From Saprospiraceae bacterium (GTDB lineage Bacteria > Bacteroidota > Bacteroidia > Chitinophagales > Saprospiraceae): 64,000 nt of DNA. The notes beneath the pieces were generated by a model. The model worked only from the letters and a program-made list of their open reading frames with translations. It ran no database searches and had not been told where the DNA came from. The position numbers and the translations under genes are program-made. The DNA is taken from NCBI GenBank assembly GCA_019187225.1, contig JABAQQ010000020.1, positions 1 through 64,000 of the forward strand, read 5' to 3'. Shown in pieces: positions 44,385 through 53,380 of this stretch (positions are counted from its first letter, which is position 1; every line of letters starts with the position of its first letter).

Positions 44385-44514
44385 TACTAATAATGGACGT
44401 GAGAAATCTAGTATGAGTTTGCGACATCACCAGAAGGCACACCAAATTTGACAACCGATTATCTTCTTAATGCCGGTTTCTATTGACATCCCCGCTATAT
44501 ATGGAATACACATC

Positions 44515-45735
44515 CTACATCAACCACTTCTTCACCCCCTTCATCTTGCTCAATCCCCAGATAAGCCCGACGGAAAGCAGCGCAGCCGTAGCCGCCTGCA
44601 GCAGCACCCCGAACAGCGGAAAAACCGGTTGGTTGAACCAGGTATCCGAAGTGATGTGCCATCCTGCTAGGTAGCCGTTTTTCAACACGTCGAGTATCAG
44701 CACGTGCACGAAATAGACGCCGAAACTCAGCCCGGCGAGCCGGTGCACCCAGGCGTCGAGGCGCGGCCAGCGGGCAGCGAAGGCGGACCAGTCGGATTCG
44801 CGCAGCCAGGTGAACAGGGCCGCCGTCATGATGATCACGTTGGGACTGAAATAGACGTACAACGTCTGGTCGTGCGCGCCGCTGCGCAGCGAAAGCCACC
44901 AGGTGCCGAGGGCGGTGACGAGGGGCATGGCCAACCCCAGGGCGTACAGGGCCCTTTTCAGCGGACGCGATAATGTGTAGGCGCTCAGGTAGTAACCCAG
45001 CACATAGAATCCGATATAGCCCAGCCAGCCGATGTATTTGACAATAAAAAGTCCCGGCACAAGGTGTTGCAGGGCGGTAATGGTGAAAGCGAGCGCCAGG
45101 AAATATTCGATGTCGCTGCGACGGGCGTGCTGAATAAATATCCTGAAAACGGGAGTGAGCAGGTACAATCCGATGATCATCGGAATGAACCAGAGATGGT
45201 AATACACGTCTTCGAAGAATACTAAGTGCAGGACGCTGGACAAGGTGGGCCAGTCGTCGCCGAGCAGGGTGCCGCGGTACTGGTAGGCGGTGTACACCAA
45301 TCCCCAGAAAATAAAAGGCGGCACGACCCGCCTGACGCGCTTCAGCAAAAACTGTTGCGTCGCTTCGGGTCGCGACGGGCGCAAAAAGACGCTGCCGCTG
45401 AGCAGGATAAAAAAGGGCGTGGCCCAGCGCAGGAGACTGCAATAGATGTTGGCCGTCCACCAGTGGATATCGAGGGAATTGGCCGGGTCGAACTGCTGCA
45501 AATAAGCGCCGCTGGAGTGGATCGTGACGACCGCCAAAGCGGCCATACAGCGGACGTAGTCGGAGTACAGGCGAATCACCGGCGTTGCCGGGAGGGCGGG
45601 TTGTTGTCCTTGCGGTCCGCCGGGCGTTGAAACGGCAATGGCGGCGCTTCCGTTGACGGCGCCCGACGGCCGGACTTGCTCCGGTTTTTCCGCCGTCAGC
45701 CCTCCCCTCCAATCCGGGATAAGTTTATTCGGCAT
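44515..45735 (-). CDS. Acyltransferase 3 family membrane protein
   Basis: 406 residues from the start chosen at 45733-45735 (MPNKLIPDWRGG); an upstream in-frame ATG at 45831 would add 32 residues that look unlike protein. About ten membrane helices. Family features are RLYSDYVRCMAALAVVTIHSSG (the catalytic-type H in TIHSSG), HLWFIPMIIGLYLLTP and LSFGVYFVHVLIL. These enzymes O-acylate surface polysaccharides or lipids; acceptor unknown. The 130 bp upstream of the stop (44385-44514) hold nothing recognised. Confidence 0.87.
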   Translation of the reverse strand: MPNKLIPDWRGGLTAEKPEQVRPSGAVNGSAAIAVSTPGGPQGQQPALPATPVIRLYSDYVRCMAALAVVTIHSSGAYLQQFDPANSLDIHWWTANIYCSLLRWATPFFILLSGSVFLRPSRPEATQQFLLKRVRRVVPPFIFWGLVYTAYQYRGTLLGDDWPTLSSVLHLVFFEDVYYHLWFIPMIIGLYLLTPVFRIFIQHARRSDIEYFLALAFTITALQHLVPGLFIVKYIGWLGYIGFYVLGYYLSAYTLSRPLKRALYALGLAMPLVTALGTWWLSLRSGAHDQTLYVYFSPNVIIMTAALFTWLRESDWSAFAARWPRLDAWVHRLAGLSFGVYFVHVLILDVLKNGYLAGWHITSDTWFNQPVFPLFGVLLQAATAALLSVGLIWGLSKMKGVKKWLM

Positions 45736-45802
45736 TGCGATGCGTGGATAAAAAATCAGCGTATATTGTTGTTTTGGAGAGGATTGTCTCGAAAGGAGCA
45801 GG

Positions 45803-46066
45803 GTGTTGGGTATCGGCCATTGGCGCCGCAAAAATATTGATTCTTTTCCGGTTGTGAAGGAAATTCAGGTTCAAATAATCCCTTACTTTCGCTCGCCGGG
45901 AATTACCTGGAGCACTGGATTTATTTTTCAATTTGATAAATTCAATATAGGTTTCCTGTTAGGCAAAGATTACGCAAGCGGTATTGGCGACCAGTGGATC
46001 TATCAGGATAAAATGTGGTATTCCTTTGCTATTGGCTATAGCTTCACAAAGCCGGACGAAAAGTGA
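45803..46066 (+). pseudogene. C-terminal fragment of an outer-membrane-type protein
   Basis: An 87-codon frame starting at GTG whose last 55 codons read as amphipathic beta-strands (ITWSTGFIFQFDKFNIGFLL, WYSFAIGYSFTKPDEK), like the last hairpins of a barrel protein. There is no signal peptide or upstream body, so this is probably the tail of a lost gene. It could also be a small expressed protein. It lies divergent from the acyltransferase gene. Confidence 0.4.
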
Positions 46067-46100
46067 ACACTCGCAAAATAACAGATAGTCAAAGTTTACT

Positions 46101-46862
46101 TCACTTCTCTGCTCCCATTGAAAAACCTTCCGATAAAGCATTGATATTGTTGTACAAGCGCTTGCCGCGCCTTTCCAGGCCGGCCAGAATTTTTTTGTCC
46201 GAAAAGCCTTCTTTTTTCAATAGTTCGACGGCCAGCACCACATCGTGCCACTTTCCGATGGCATCCTGCAATTGATCCAGATTGTCGGTATCCAATTTCA
46301 ATTTTTGCACGAGCCGCTCAGACAGGCAGGCGTGCAGATAAAGAAGGTTTTTTATTTTTTTCCGGGTTTGGTGCAGTCCCTCTACGGTGTGTTCAGTCCG
46401 GACAAAAACGCGGGCTATTTTTTGAAGGCGCTTTTGATAGAACCGGATGACGGTTCCATCCTCCGCGTCGCGGAATTGACCTGCCAGTACCGGCCGTATT
46501 TTTTCAAGGGTTCTGAGATATACCTTCCGCTTCGCAAACAAGCGCCGGGTTTCCCTGACCAGGATATTTTCCTGTGCCCTTTTGTGCGCGCCAGCGGTCA
46601 GTTGATACTGATCGAAAAAGCACAAATTGATCCATGCGCTGCGGATGTTACCAGCATGACGAAAAATGGACCGCAACGCTTTCAACTCTTTTGACCGCGC
46701 ATTGTCCTGCCAAAAAAGCGACATTGCTTTGATCTTCTTTACCTGCACGCGGAATTGATGCAAGGCTTCTGGGTCCTGCGTTTCGTAAAAGGCCAGCAAG
46801 TGGGCGAGCATGGATTGCCATACTTCGTTAAAATGCGCTCGTTGCCGGCCTTTTTTCAGCAT
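46101..46862 (-). CDS. CHAD domain protein
   Basis: 253 residues. The CHAD (conserved histidine alpha-helical) domain binds polyphosphate; visible hallmarks are EALHQFRVQVKKIKAMSLFW near the N terminus, REHL-like basic helices, and VEGLHQTRKKIKNLLYLHACL in the second half. The start is placed at 46860-46862 (MLKKGRQRAH); the 13 residues further upstream are encoded by a short GGACGTT inverted repeat (46871-46893). No attached CYTH domain. Confidence 0.88.
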   Translation of the reverse strand: MLKKGRQRAHFNEVWQSMLAHLLAFYETQDPEALHQFRVQVKKIKAMSLFWQDNARSKELKALRSIFRHAGNIRSAWINLCFFDQYQLTAGAHKRAQENILVRETRRLFAKRKVYLRTLEKIRPVLAGQFRDAEDGTVIRFYQKRLQKIARVFVRTEHTVEGLHQTRKKIKNLLYLHACLSERLVQKLKLDTDNLDQLQDAIGKWHDVVLAVELLKKEGFSDKKILAGLERRGKRLYNNINALSEGFSMGAEK

Positions 46863-46897
46863 AGCGTAAGGACGTTGGATTGTTGGACGTCCAACAG

Positions 46898-48388
46898 TCA
46901 AACCTCAAATTCCTTCTCTTCCTTTTTACAGATCAACTGCGCCACATTCCGCCCCGACATCATGGCCGTCGGAATACCGCCGCCGACGGCGATCCAGTGG
47001 CCGCACATGTAAAAATGGTCGAGTCCGGGCAAGGTATGAGGGAGTTCTTTGAAGCCCGTTTCGGGTGTGACCAGCCAGCCTTCGAAACTGCCTTTCCAGT
47101 TGTTGGTGAACCCGATGAGGGTGGCCGGCGTGCTCACGTCGGTCATTTCCACAAAATCGCGCACGTCGCCGATTTTGTGGTCCAGGATACGGATCACTTC
47201 GTCGGCGATGCGTTGTTTCTCCGCTTCGTACAATTCGGGCGTATCGCGTTGCAAGTCTTGCCAATAGGAATAATTGCGGGTTTCGATCATCGTACTCAGC
47301 AGCGTTTTCCCGAAGGGCGCCAGCGTCGGGTCGAAGTGGTGCACCCGCAGGTGCAGGTCGTGGATTTCCGTTTCCGGGTCTATGTGCAGGGGTTCTTTCA
47401 AAGGGAACAGGTAACTGTGTGGCACGGCGTGGAAGGTGCGCCCCACGCCGAGGGCGACATATACCAGCGATGGGAACGTTTTGCCCGTGGAGAAGTAATG
47501 TTCGAATTCCGGCGCGGTGTACCGCCCCTCGAGCATTTCAAAAATCGTGGCGTGGCCGTCGGCGGCAGAGACGATGTAATCGCCCCGGTAGGAAGCGCCG
47601 TTGGCCAGCTGCACGCCGACAGCGCGGTCGTCTTCCACGAGGATCTTTTTCACCCGGCTGTCGTAGTGAAAGACGCCGCCGAGTTGCTCGTAGCGGTTGG
47701 CGATGCGGTTGGCGAATTGCAGCGACCCGCCGATGGGATAACCTGCGGCTTTTTTGTGCATCCAGGCGAGCGTCATCATACAAAACAAAATGGGAATTTC
47801 CGGCTCGAACAAGTGGCCTATGGCTCTGCGCAGCAAAGGGTTTTGAAAACCCTGCGCATAGTCGGCGGTGCTGACGTGGCTGTACTTGCCCAGCGCGCCG
47901 AGGTGCGGCAACATTTTCCACAGCGTTTTCATTTTGTGCCACAGGTTGGCGGTTGCCATGGGTTCCCCGTTGGGCATCTCCATTTGAGCAAACTCATGGC
48001 AGGCGCGGATGAATTCCCTGATCTTCTCCGCATCTTCCGGCGCTTTTTCCAGCATTTCGGCCTGCAGGCGGTCGAGGTTGGTGTAAATGCGCAATTGATT
48101 GCCCTGCAAATCCTCCACCCGCATGAACTCCTCGTGGTTCACCACTTCGACGTGCGACATATCGGTCAACTCGTTCCAGCGCTCGTACAAGCTGTCCGAA
48201 GGTCCGGAGCCGACCAACCAGTGGATGCACCAGTCAATGGTATAATCGCCGCGTTTCCAAGCGGTGCAGACGCCGCCGGGTGTGTGGTTAAGTTCGAAGA
48301 TTTCGGTATCGAAACCGTTCATTTGCAGGTAAGCACCGGCGCTTAAACCGGCCATACCGCCGCCGATAAGGAGGACTTTTTTTCGCAT
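46898..48388 (-). CDS. FAD-dependent oxidoreductase of the CrtI/retinol saturase type
   Basis: 496 residues. The FAD-binding dinucleotide fold at the N terminus reads VLLIGGGMAGLSAGAYLQMNG with the acidic end of strand 2 in EIFE and GGVCTAWKRGDYTID after it. The C terminus has the second FAD motif with GLDHFYMCGHWIAVGGGIPTAMMSGR. The length and layout match carotenoid desaturases/isomerases and retinol saturases. Substrate unknown; no other carotenoid genes are in view. The start at 48386-48388 (MRKKVLLIGGG) is chosen over one 18 codons upstream. Confidence 0.85.
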   Translation of the reverse strand: MRKKVLLIGGGMAGLSAGAYLQMNGFDTEIFELNHTPGGVCTAWKRGDYTIDWCIHWLVGSGPSDSLYERWNELTDMSHVEVVNHEEFMRVEDLQGNQLRIYTNLDRLQAEMLEKAPEDAEKIREFIRACHEFAQMEMPNGEPMATANLWHKMKTLWKMLPHLGALGKYSHVSTADYAQGFQNPLLRRAIGHLFEPEIPILFCMMTLAWMHKKAAGYPIGGSLQFANRIANRYEQLGGVFHYDSRVKKILVEDDRAVGVQLANGASYRGDYIVSAADGHATIFEMLEGRYTAPEFEHYFSTGKTFPSLVYVALGVGRTFHAVPHSYLFPLKEPLHIDPETEIHDLHLRVHHFDPTLAPFGKTLLSTMIETRNYSYWQDLQRDTPELYEAEKQRIADEVIRILDHKIGDVRDFVEMTDVSTPATLIGFTNNWKGSFEGWLVTPETGFKELPHTLPGLDHFYMCGHWIAVGGGIPTAMMSGRNVAQLICKKEEKEFEV

Positions 48389-48484
48389 GATGCTGTTTTC
48401 AGGTTTGTAATGCGGTGCAAAAATAGGCGTCGGACGGCGCATGCACTATGACGCCGGTCGGGGGGACGGGTTGATCATGGTCAA

Positions 48485-50422
48485 TCAATTTTCACCGGCA
48501 GCGACGGAAACATCAGGTCTTTTGCCCAGAATTTTTTCCAGTTCGTCTTTCTCCACGACTTCTTTCTGCAGGAGCAATTCCGCGAGGTTTTCTAATTTGG
48601 AACGGTGCTCTTTCAGGATAGCGGTGGTTTTGTCGAAAGCCGTATCGAACAATTTGCGCACTTCTTCATCAATCAGCCGGGCCGTTTCTTCGCTGTACGG
48701 CTTTTGCAACATCGCGTCGTGCATGCCGGTAGAATCGTAAAAACTGAGGTTTTTCATGCGTTCGCTCATGCCGAGTTCGGCGATCATGACGTATGCCTGT
48801 TTGGTCGCTTTTTCCAGATCGTCGAGTGCGCCGGAGGAAACTTCGTTGAAAACGAGCGATTCGGCGGCGCGCCCGGCCAGCATGACGCACAGGCGCTCGA
48901 ACAACTGGGATTTCGTCAGTATCTGGTGTTCTTCCGGCAGGTACCAGGCGCTACCGAGCGATTTGCCCCTCGGGATAATGGATACTTTCACTAAGGGATC
49001 TACGTGTTCGAGCATCCAGCCCACCAGCGCGTGGCCCGCCTCGTGGTAACTGATCACCTTCTTCTCTTTCGGCGTGATGATCTTGGTCTTTTTTTCCAGC
49101 CCGGCCACGATCCGGTCGACGGCGCCGTAGAAATCGGCCATTTCGATCTTGTCTTTTTTAGCCCTGGCGGCGATGAGCGCGGCCTCGTTGCAGACGTTCG
49201 CGATGTCGGCCCCGGAAAAGCCGGGCGTTTGGGCAGCGAGGAATCCGGCGTCAATATTTACATCCAGTGTCAGCGGTTGAAGGTGCACCCGGAAAATGGC
49301 CTCGCGTTCCGCTTTGTTGGGAAGTTCTAAGTAAATATGGCGGTCGAAGCGACCCGGGCGCAGCAGGGCGGGATCGAGGATATCCGCCCTGTTGGTGGCT
49401 GCCATCACGATCACGCCGGTGTTGGGCGCAAAGCCGTCCATTTCGGCCAGCAACTGGTTGAGCGTACTCTCACGTTCGTCGTTGACCTGGTACGAGGCCG
49501 CCTTGCCGCGCACCCTGCCGATGGTGTCAATTTCGTCAATAAAAATGATACAGGGCGTTTTTTCCATGGCGCGGTCGAACAGGTCGCGCACACGGGAAGC
49601 GCCCACGCCGACGAACATCTCGACGAATTCCGACCCGGACAAGGAGAAGAACGGCACGCCGGCTTCACCCGCCACCGCTTTGGCCATCAGGGTTTTGCCG
49701 GTGCCCGACGGCCCGACGAGCAGAATGCCTTTCGGTATCCTCGCGCCGAGCCGGGTGAAGAATTGAGGATTTTTCAAAAATGCGACGATCTCCATGATCT
49801 CCGTTTTCGCTTCTTCATAACCCGCCACGTCTTTAAAGGTGATGGGGCTGATGTCGCCTTTTTCGAACAACACCGCTTTGGATTTGCCAAAAGAATAAAT
49901 GGAACTTCCCGTGCCTCCCATCGTATTGGCCATGCGCCCCATCACGAAGACCCAGAAGATCACCAACAGGATCAGGGGAAATATCCAGGCCAGGATCGTC
50001 GTCCACCAATTGTCGCGCTTGCTGTATTCGACCGCCACCTTGTCTTCCGGCGCGAATCCCGCCTGCGCGGCTTCTAATTGCTGCGTGAACACCTCCACCG
50101 ACCCGATGCGGAAATGGTAGTGCGGCCCCGCATTCGCCGAGCCGAATACGCCTTTGGCGATGTCCTTGTACATCTCTTTGCTGAGGCTGGCCGGTTTGAT
50201 ATAGACCCACACTTCTTCGTTGTTGACAATATCCACCTTGAGCACATCGCGCTGCTGCAACATTTTTTCATTGAATTCGCTCCAGTTGGTTTCTTTTGTA
50301 CTTTGCCGTGTGCCCCACCAGAACAATGCGAGGAGCAAAAACAAAATAAGGTAGAGCCAGCGCATCGAAACGAGCGGTTTTTCCTGTTGATCCGGCCTGA
50401 TTTTTCTTTTTTCTTTTTTCAT
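48485..50422 (-). CDS. ftsH: ATP-dependent zinc metalloprotease FtsH
   Basis: 645-residue membrane-anchored AAA+ protease that degrades damaged membrane and regulatory proteins. Two membrane segments (about 21-37 and 142-161) flank a small periplasmic domain. AAA domain: Walker A GPSGTGKT (237-244), Walker [10 protein letters not shown] (291-299), second region of homology [20 protein letters not shown]. Zinc site HEAGH at 460-464. The start is ATG 50420-50422 ([10 protein letters not shown]). Divergent from the Lon-like gene, with a heptamer hairpin element between. Confidence 0.95.
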   Translation of the reverse strand: MKKEKRKIRPDQQEKPLVSMRWLYLILFLLLALFWWGTRQSTKETNWSEFNEKMLQQRDVLKVDIVNNEEVWVYIKPASLSKEMYKDIAKGVFGSANAGPHYHFRIGSVEVFTQQLEAAQAGFAPEDKVAVEYSKRDNWWTTILAWIFPLILLVIFWVFVMGRMANTMGGTGSSIYSFGKSKAVLFEKGDISPITFKDVAGYEEAKTEIMEIVAFLKNPQFFTRLGARIPKGILLVGPSGTGKTLMAKAVAGEAGVPFFSLSGSEFVEMFVGVGASRVRDLFDRAMEKTPCIIFIDEIDTIGRVRGKAASYQVNDERESTLNQLLAEMDGFAPNTGVIVMAATNRADILDPALLRPGRFDRHIYLELPNKAEREAIFRVHLQPLTLDVNIDAGFLAAQTPGFSGADIANVCNEAALIAARAKKDKIEMADFYGAVDRIVAGLEKKTKIITPKEKKVISYHEAGHALVGWMLEHVDPLVKVSIIPRGKSLGSAWYLPEEHQILTKSQLFERLCVMLAGRAAESLVFNEVSSGALDDLEKATKQAYVMIAELGMSERMKNLSFYDSTGMHDAMLQKPYSEETARLIDEEVRKLFDTAFDKTTAILKEHRSKLENLAELLLQKEVVEKDELEKILGKRPDVSVAAGEN

Positions 50423-50511
50423 AATTGTATCACATTTGCCTTTTTGCACCCTTTCACCAGATTGACCCCAAAAGTACCTGCCGGTTCGTTATTTTGCCAT
50501 TAAATCATGTG

Positions 50512-50668
50512 ATAAGTATGTGGACAAATAAATTGACATGGGACGTTGGACATTTGACATGGGACGTTGGACATTTGACGTTGGACGTTTGGCCCTGACA
50601 ACCAATCATTTAGTCAAATATCCAACATCCAATGTCCAATGTCCAAAATCCAATGTCCGCTTGCTTAT
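50512..50668. repeat. Heptamer hairpin element between ftsH and the Lon-like gene
   Basis: Left end ATAAGTATGTGGACA (50512-50526), GGACGTT-type units, core starting CCCTGACAACCAATC at 50593 and ending ATTTAG at 50613, complementary right arm, right end TGTCCGCTTGCTTAT (50654-50668). The ends are inverse to each other. It stops 15 bp before the ATG of the Lon-like gene. Confidence 0.85.
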
Positions 50669-50683
50669 ATAAAAACGAATATC

Positions 50684-53116
50684 ATGAAACTGAAACCCGA
50701 ACAACTCCGCCGGACGTACGATACGCCTTCCCTGTCCGCACTCGAAAACAAGGGGCAAGTCCGCGCAAAATCCATCATCGGCCAGGAACGGGCGGTAAAA
50801 GCCCTGCAATTCGGCCTGGGTAACAAAGGCCACGGATTCAACATTTTTGTGTCCGGGGTGCCGGGTACGGGAAAACAAACGGCCATCCGGCATTTTCTGC
50901 ACGACATCGCTCAAAAGGAGCCTTCCCCCGGCGATTGGTGCTACGTGAACAATTTTACGGACCCCTATCAACCCCGGCGCCTGAGCCTGCCCAAAGGCCA
51001 GGCCCGCATTTTCCGCAACGATGTGCATCAATATGTGAACAACGCCAGAACCGCGCTGCTCAAAGTATTTGAAAGCGATGAGTTTGCCCGGAAGCGGGAA
51101 TCAGCCCTTCAGAAACTCCGGGATGAAGAGGCCACCATATTCGGGGAATTGGGCAACAAGGCCATCGAGGAAAATTTCGTCATCCAGCGGACGCCGCTGG
51201 AGATCATCGCCGTGCCGATGGTGGACGGACGGCCCATGACCGAGAAGGAATTTGTCGGATTGAGCCAGGAAAAGCAGGACGCCATCATTCAGAAACAGGA
51301 AGCGTTCAAAGAAGAACTGCGCCAGGCTGCCCGGAAAATAAAAGGGCTGGAACGCCAGACCGATCAATTGCTTTTCGACCTGGAAAACAAGGTAGCTGCC
51401 GCCACGCTCGACGATCTGCTCGAGGACATCGCAGTCAAATACGAGACCCTCGAAGACGTGACCCGCTTCCTGACCGACCTGAAATCGGATATCCTGGAAT
51501 ATCTGCACGAATTCATTCAGTTCAAAGCAGGTAATCAGGGGGAAGAAGCCCCCCTCCAGATAAAAAGAGACGGAAACATTCCGCGCCGGTACGAAGTCAA
51601 CGTTTTTGTGGACAACTCGAAAACTGAAGGCGCGCCGATCGTACTCGAACTTAACCCTACCTACAACAACCTTTTCGGAAAGATTGAAAAAGAATCGGTG
51701 ATGGGCAACTGGGTGACCGATTTCACCCTCATCCGCAGCGGCGCCCTGCATGCCAGCAACGGCGGCTATCTCATCCTGCCCGCCATCGAGGTGCTGCGCA
51801 ATCTCTTTTCCTGGGACAGCCTCAAACGCGCGCTGCGCAACGGCGAGATCGTCATCGAGGAACCGGGCGAGCAATTGGGTTTCCTGACAACCAAAAGCCT
51901 GAAACCCGAACCCCTTCCACTTCAGGTTCAGATCATCCTGATCGGCAGCCCGCAGGTCTATTTTCTGTTGTACGAATACGATGAAGATTTTAAGGAGTTG
52001 TTCAAGGTAAAAGCCGATTTCGATACGACGATGGATTATTCGGAGGAAAACCTGGCAGATTTCTCCGCATTCATTCAAAATGTCTGCAAGGACGAAAACC
52101 TGCTGCCCCTCGACACCGGCGGAATGGGCAAACTCCTCGAATACAGCCACCGCAAAGCCGAAGACCAGGACAAACTCGCCATCCGTTTCGGCGACATCAT
52201 TGACGTGGTGAAAGAAGCCCACCACTACGCCCGGAAAGACAACACACCGCAGATCGGCGCAACGCACATCCGCCTGGCCACAGCCGAACGCCTCTATCGC
52301 TCCAACCTCTGGCAGGAAAAGATACAGGAGATGATCGAAAAAAAGATGATCTTCATTGACGTGGCGGGTAAAGAAACCGGCCAGGTCAACGGCATCTCGG
52401 TCATCAACCTCGGCGACGCTTCGTTTGGCCGCCCCAACCGCATCACGGCCAGCGTCAGCGCCGGCGGAGCGGGCATCATTGACCTCGAACGGGAAGCCAA
52501 ACTCGGCGGCCCCATTCACACCAAAGGCGTGCTCATCCTGTCCGGTTATATCGCCGAATTGTTCGGACAGGATAAGGTTATCAGCCTGTCGGCCCAATTG
52601 GTATTTGAACAGAGTTATTCGGAAATAGAAGGCGACAGCGCGTCGAGTGCCGAACTCTACGCCCTGCTTTCCGGGCTTTCGGGCCTGCCTGTCCGCCAGG
52701 ACATCGCCGTCACCGGCTCGGTCAATCAAAAAGGAGAAATTCAGGCCGTTGGCGGCATCAACGAAAAGATCGAGGGCTTTTTCGATGTCTGCCAACTGAT
52801 GGGCTTCAGCGGCGAACAGGGCGTGCTCATCCCGGCGAGCAACGAAAAGAACCTGATGCTGAAAGAAGAAGTCGTCGATGCCGTACGGGGAGGAAAATTC
52901 CACATCTGGTCGGTGCGCAGCATCGAAGAAGGCATCGAACTGCTCACGGGCGTGAAAGCCGGCAGGTTGTCCGATGCCGAAGGAAAGCGCTTTGAACCGG
53001 ATTCCGTTTTCGACCGGGTGGACAAGCGACTGGAGGAGTTTTCTCAAATCCTGCGGCAGACGGCGCCGCCGCGGGTGGGCGGCAGGCCGCAAAGGCCGAG
53101 GGGCAGGAATATGTGA
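50684..53116 (+). CDS. LonB-like AAA+ protease
   Basis: 810 residues of the Lon-related COG1067 group, which lacks the N-terminal Lon substrate domain. Walker A GVPGTGKQ at 58-65, a long coiled segment about residues 120-260, and the C-terminal Lon proteolytic domain with the Ser-Lys dyad: S652 in EGDSASSAELYALLSGLSG and K695 in GGINEKIEGF, 43 residues apart as in Lon. The start is ATG 50684 (MKLKPEQLRR). Probably a soluble protein-quality-control or stress protease; it is divergent from ftsH. Confidence 0.93.
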   Translation: MKLKPEQLRRTYDTPSLSALENKGQVRAKSIIGQERAVKALQFGLGNKGHGFNIFVSGVPGTGKQTAIRHFLHDIAQKEPSPGDWCYVNNFTDPYQPRRLSLPKGQARIFRNDVHQYVNNARTALLKVFESDEFARKRESALQKLRDEEATIFGELGNKAIEENFVIQRTPLEIIAVPMVDGRPMTEKEFVGLSQEKQDAIIQKQEAFKEELRQAARKIKGLERQTDQLLFDLENKVAAATLDDLLEDIAVKYETLEDVTRFLTDLKSDILEYLHEFIQFKAGNQGEEAPLQIKRDGNIPRRYEVNVFVDNSKTEGAPIVLELNPTYNNLFGKIEKESVMGNWVTDFTLIRSGALHASNGGYLILPAIEVLRNLFSWDSLKRALRNGEIVIEEPGEQLGFLTTKSLKPEPLPLQVQIILIGSPQVYFLLYEYDEDFKELFKVKADFDTTMDYSEENLADFSAFIQNVCKDENLLPLDTGGMGKLLEYSHRKAEDQDKLAIRFGDIIDVVKEAHHYARKDNTPQIGATHIRLATAERLYRSNLWQEKIQEMIEKKMIFIDVAGKETGQVNGISVINLGDASFGRPNRITASVSAGGAGIIDLEREAKLGGPIHTKGVLILSGYIAELFGQDKVISLSAQLVFEQSYSEIEGDSASSAELYALLSGLSGLPVRQDIAVTGSVNQKGEIQAVGGINEKIEGFFDVCQLMGFSGEQGVLIPASNEKNLMLKEEVVDAVRGGKFHIWSVRSIEEGIELLTGVKAGRLSDAEGKRFEPDSVFDRVDKRLEEFSQILRQTAPPRVGGRPQRPRGRNM

Positions 53117-53126
53117 GAAAATTGGT

Positions 53127-53236
53127 CGGTAGCACGGCGTTCACGCCGTCGGGATGGGAGCTATTTATGGCGACTGCCGCGTATTTTCGGCCATAAATGG
53201 CCTCGACCGGGACGACGTTCACGCCGTGCTACCGAT
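53127..53236. repeat. Inverted repeat with CACGGCGTTCACGCCG motif
   Basis: Outer arms TCGGTAGCACGGCGTTCACG (from 53126) and its partner CGTTCACGCCGTGCTACCGA (to 53236) are inverse copies, each with a small internal palindrome (CGGCG TTCA CGCCG). An inner pair (TTTATGGC near 53164 and GCCATAAA near 53191) shares the same centre. Half of this element recurs at 60612-60655. No gene is seen in the 264-bp gap. Confidence 0.85.
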
Positions 53237-53380
53237 ACTCCGCCCCCCACTTCATAAAGTAATCCCGGTGCAACGCCGGGGGGATGACCAGAATTATTCA
53301 CGCGACTAAGCCTTGTCATTGAAATCCGTATAAAAGAGAAGCAGTTTTGTCGTGATTCTTAACACTTTAACTTTGAAATC

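Noticed and set aside
51101-53092. 663-codon minus-strand frame
   Set aside because: Antisense shadow of the LonB-like protease, without family features.
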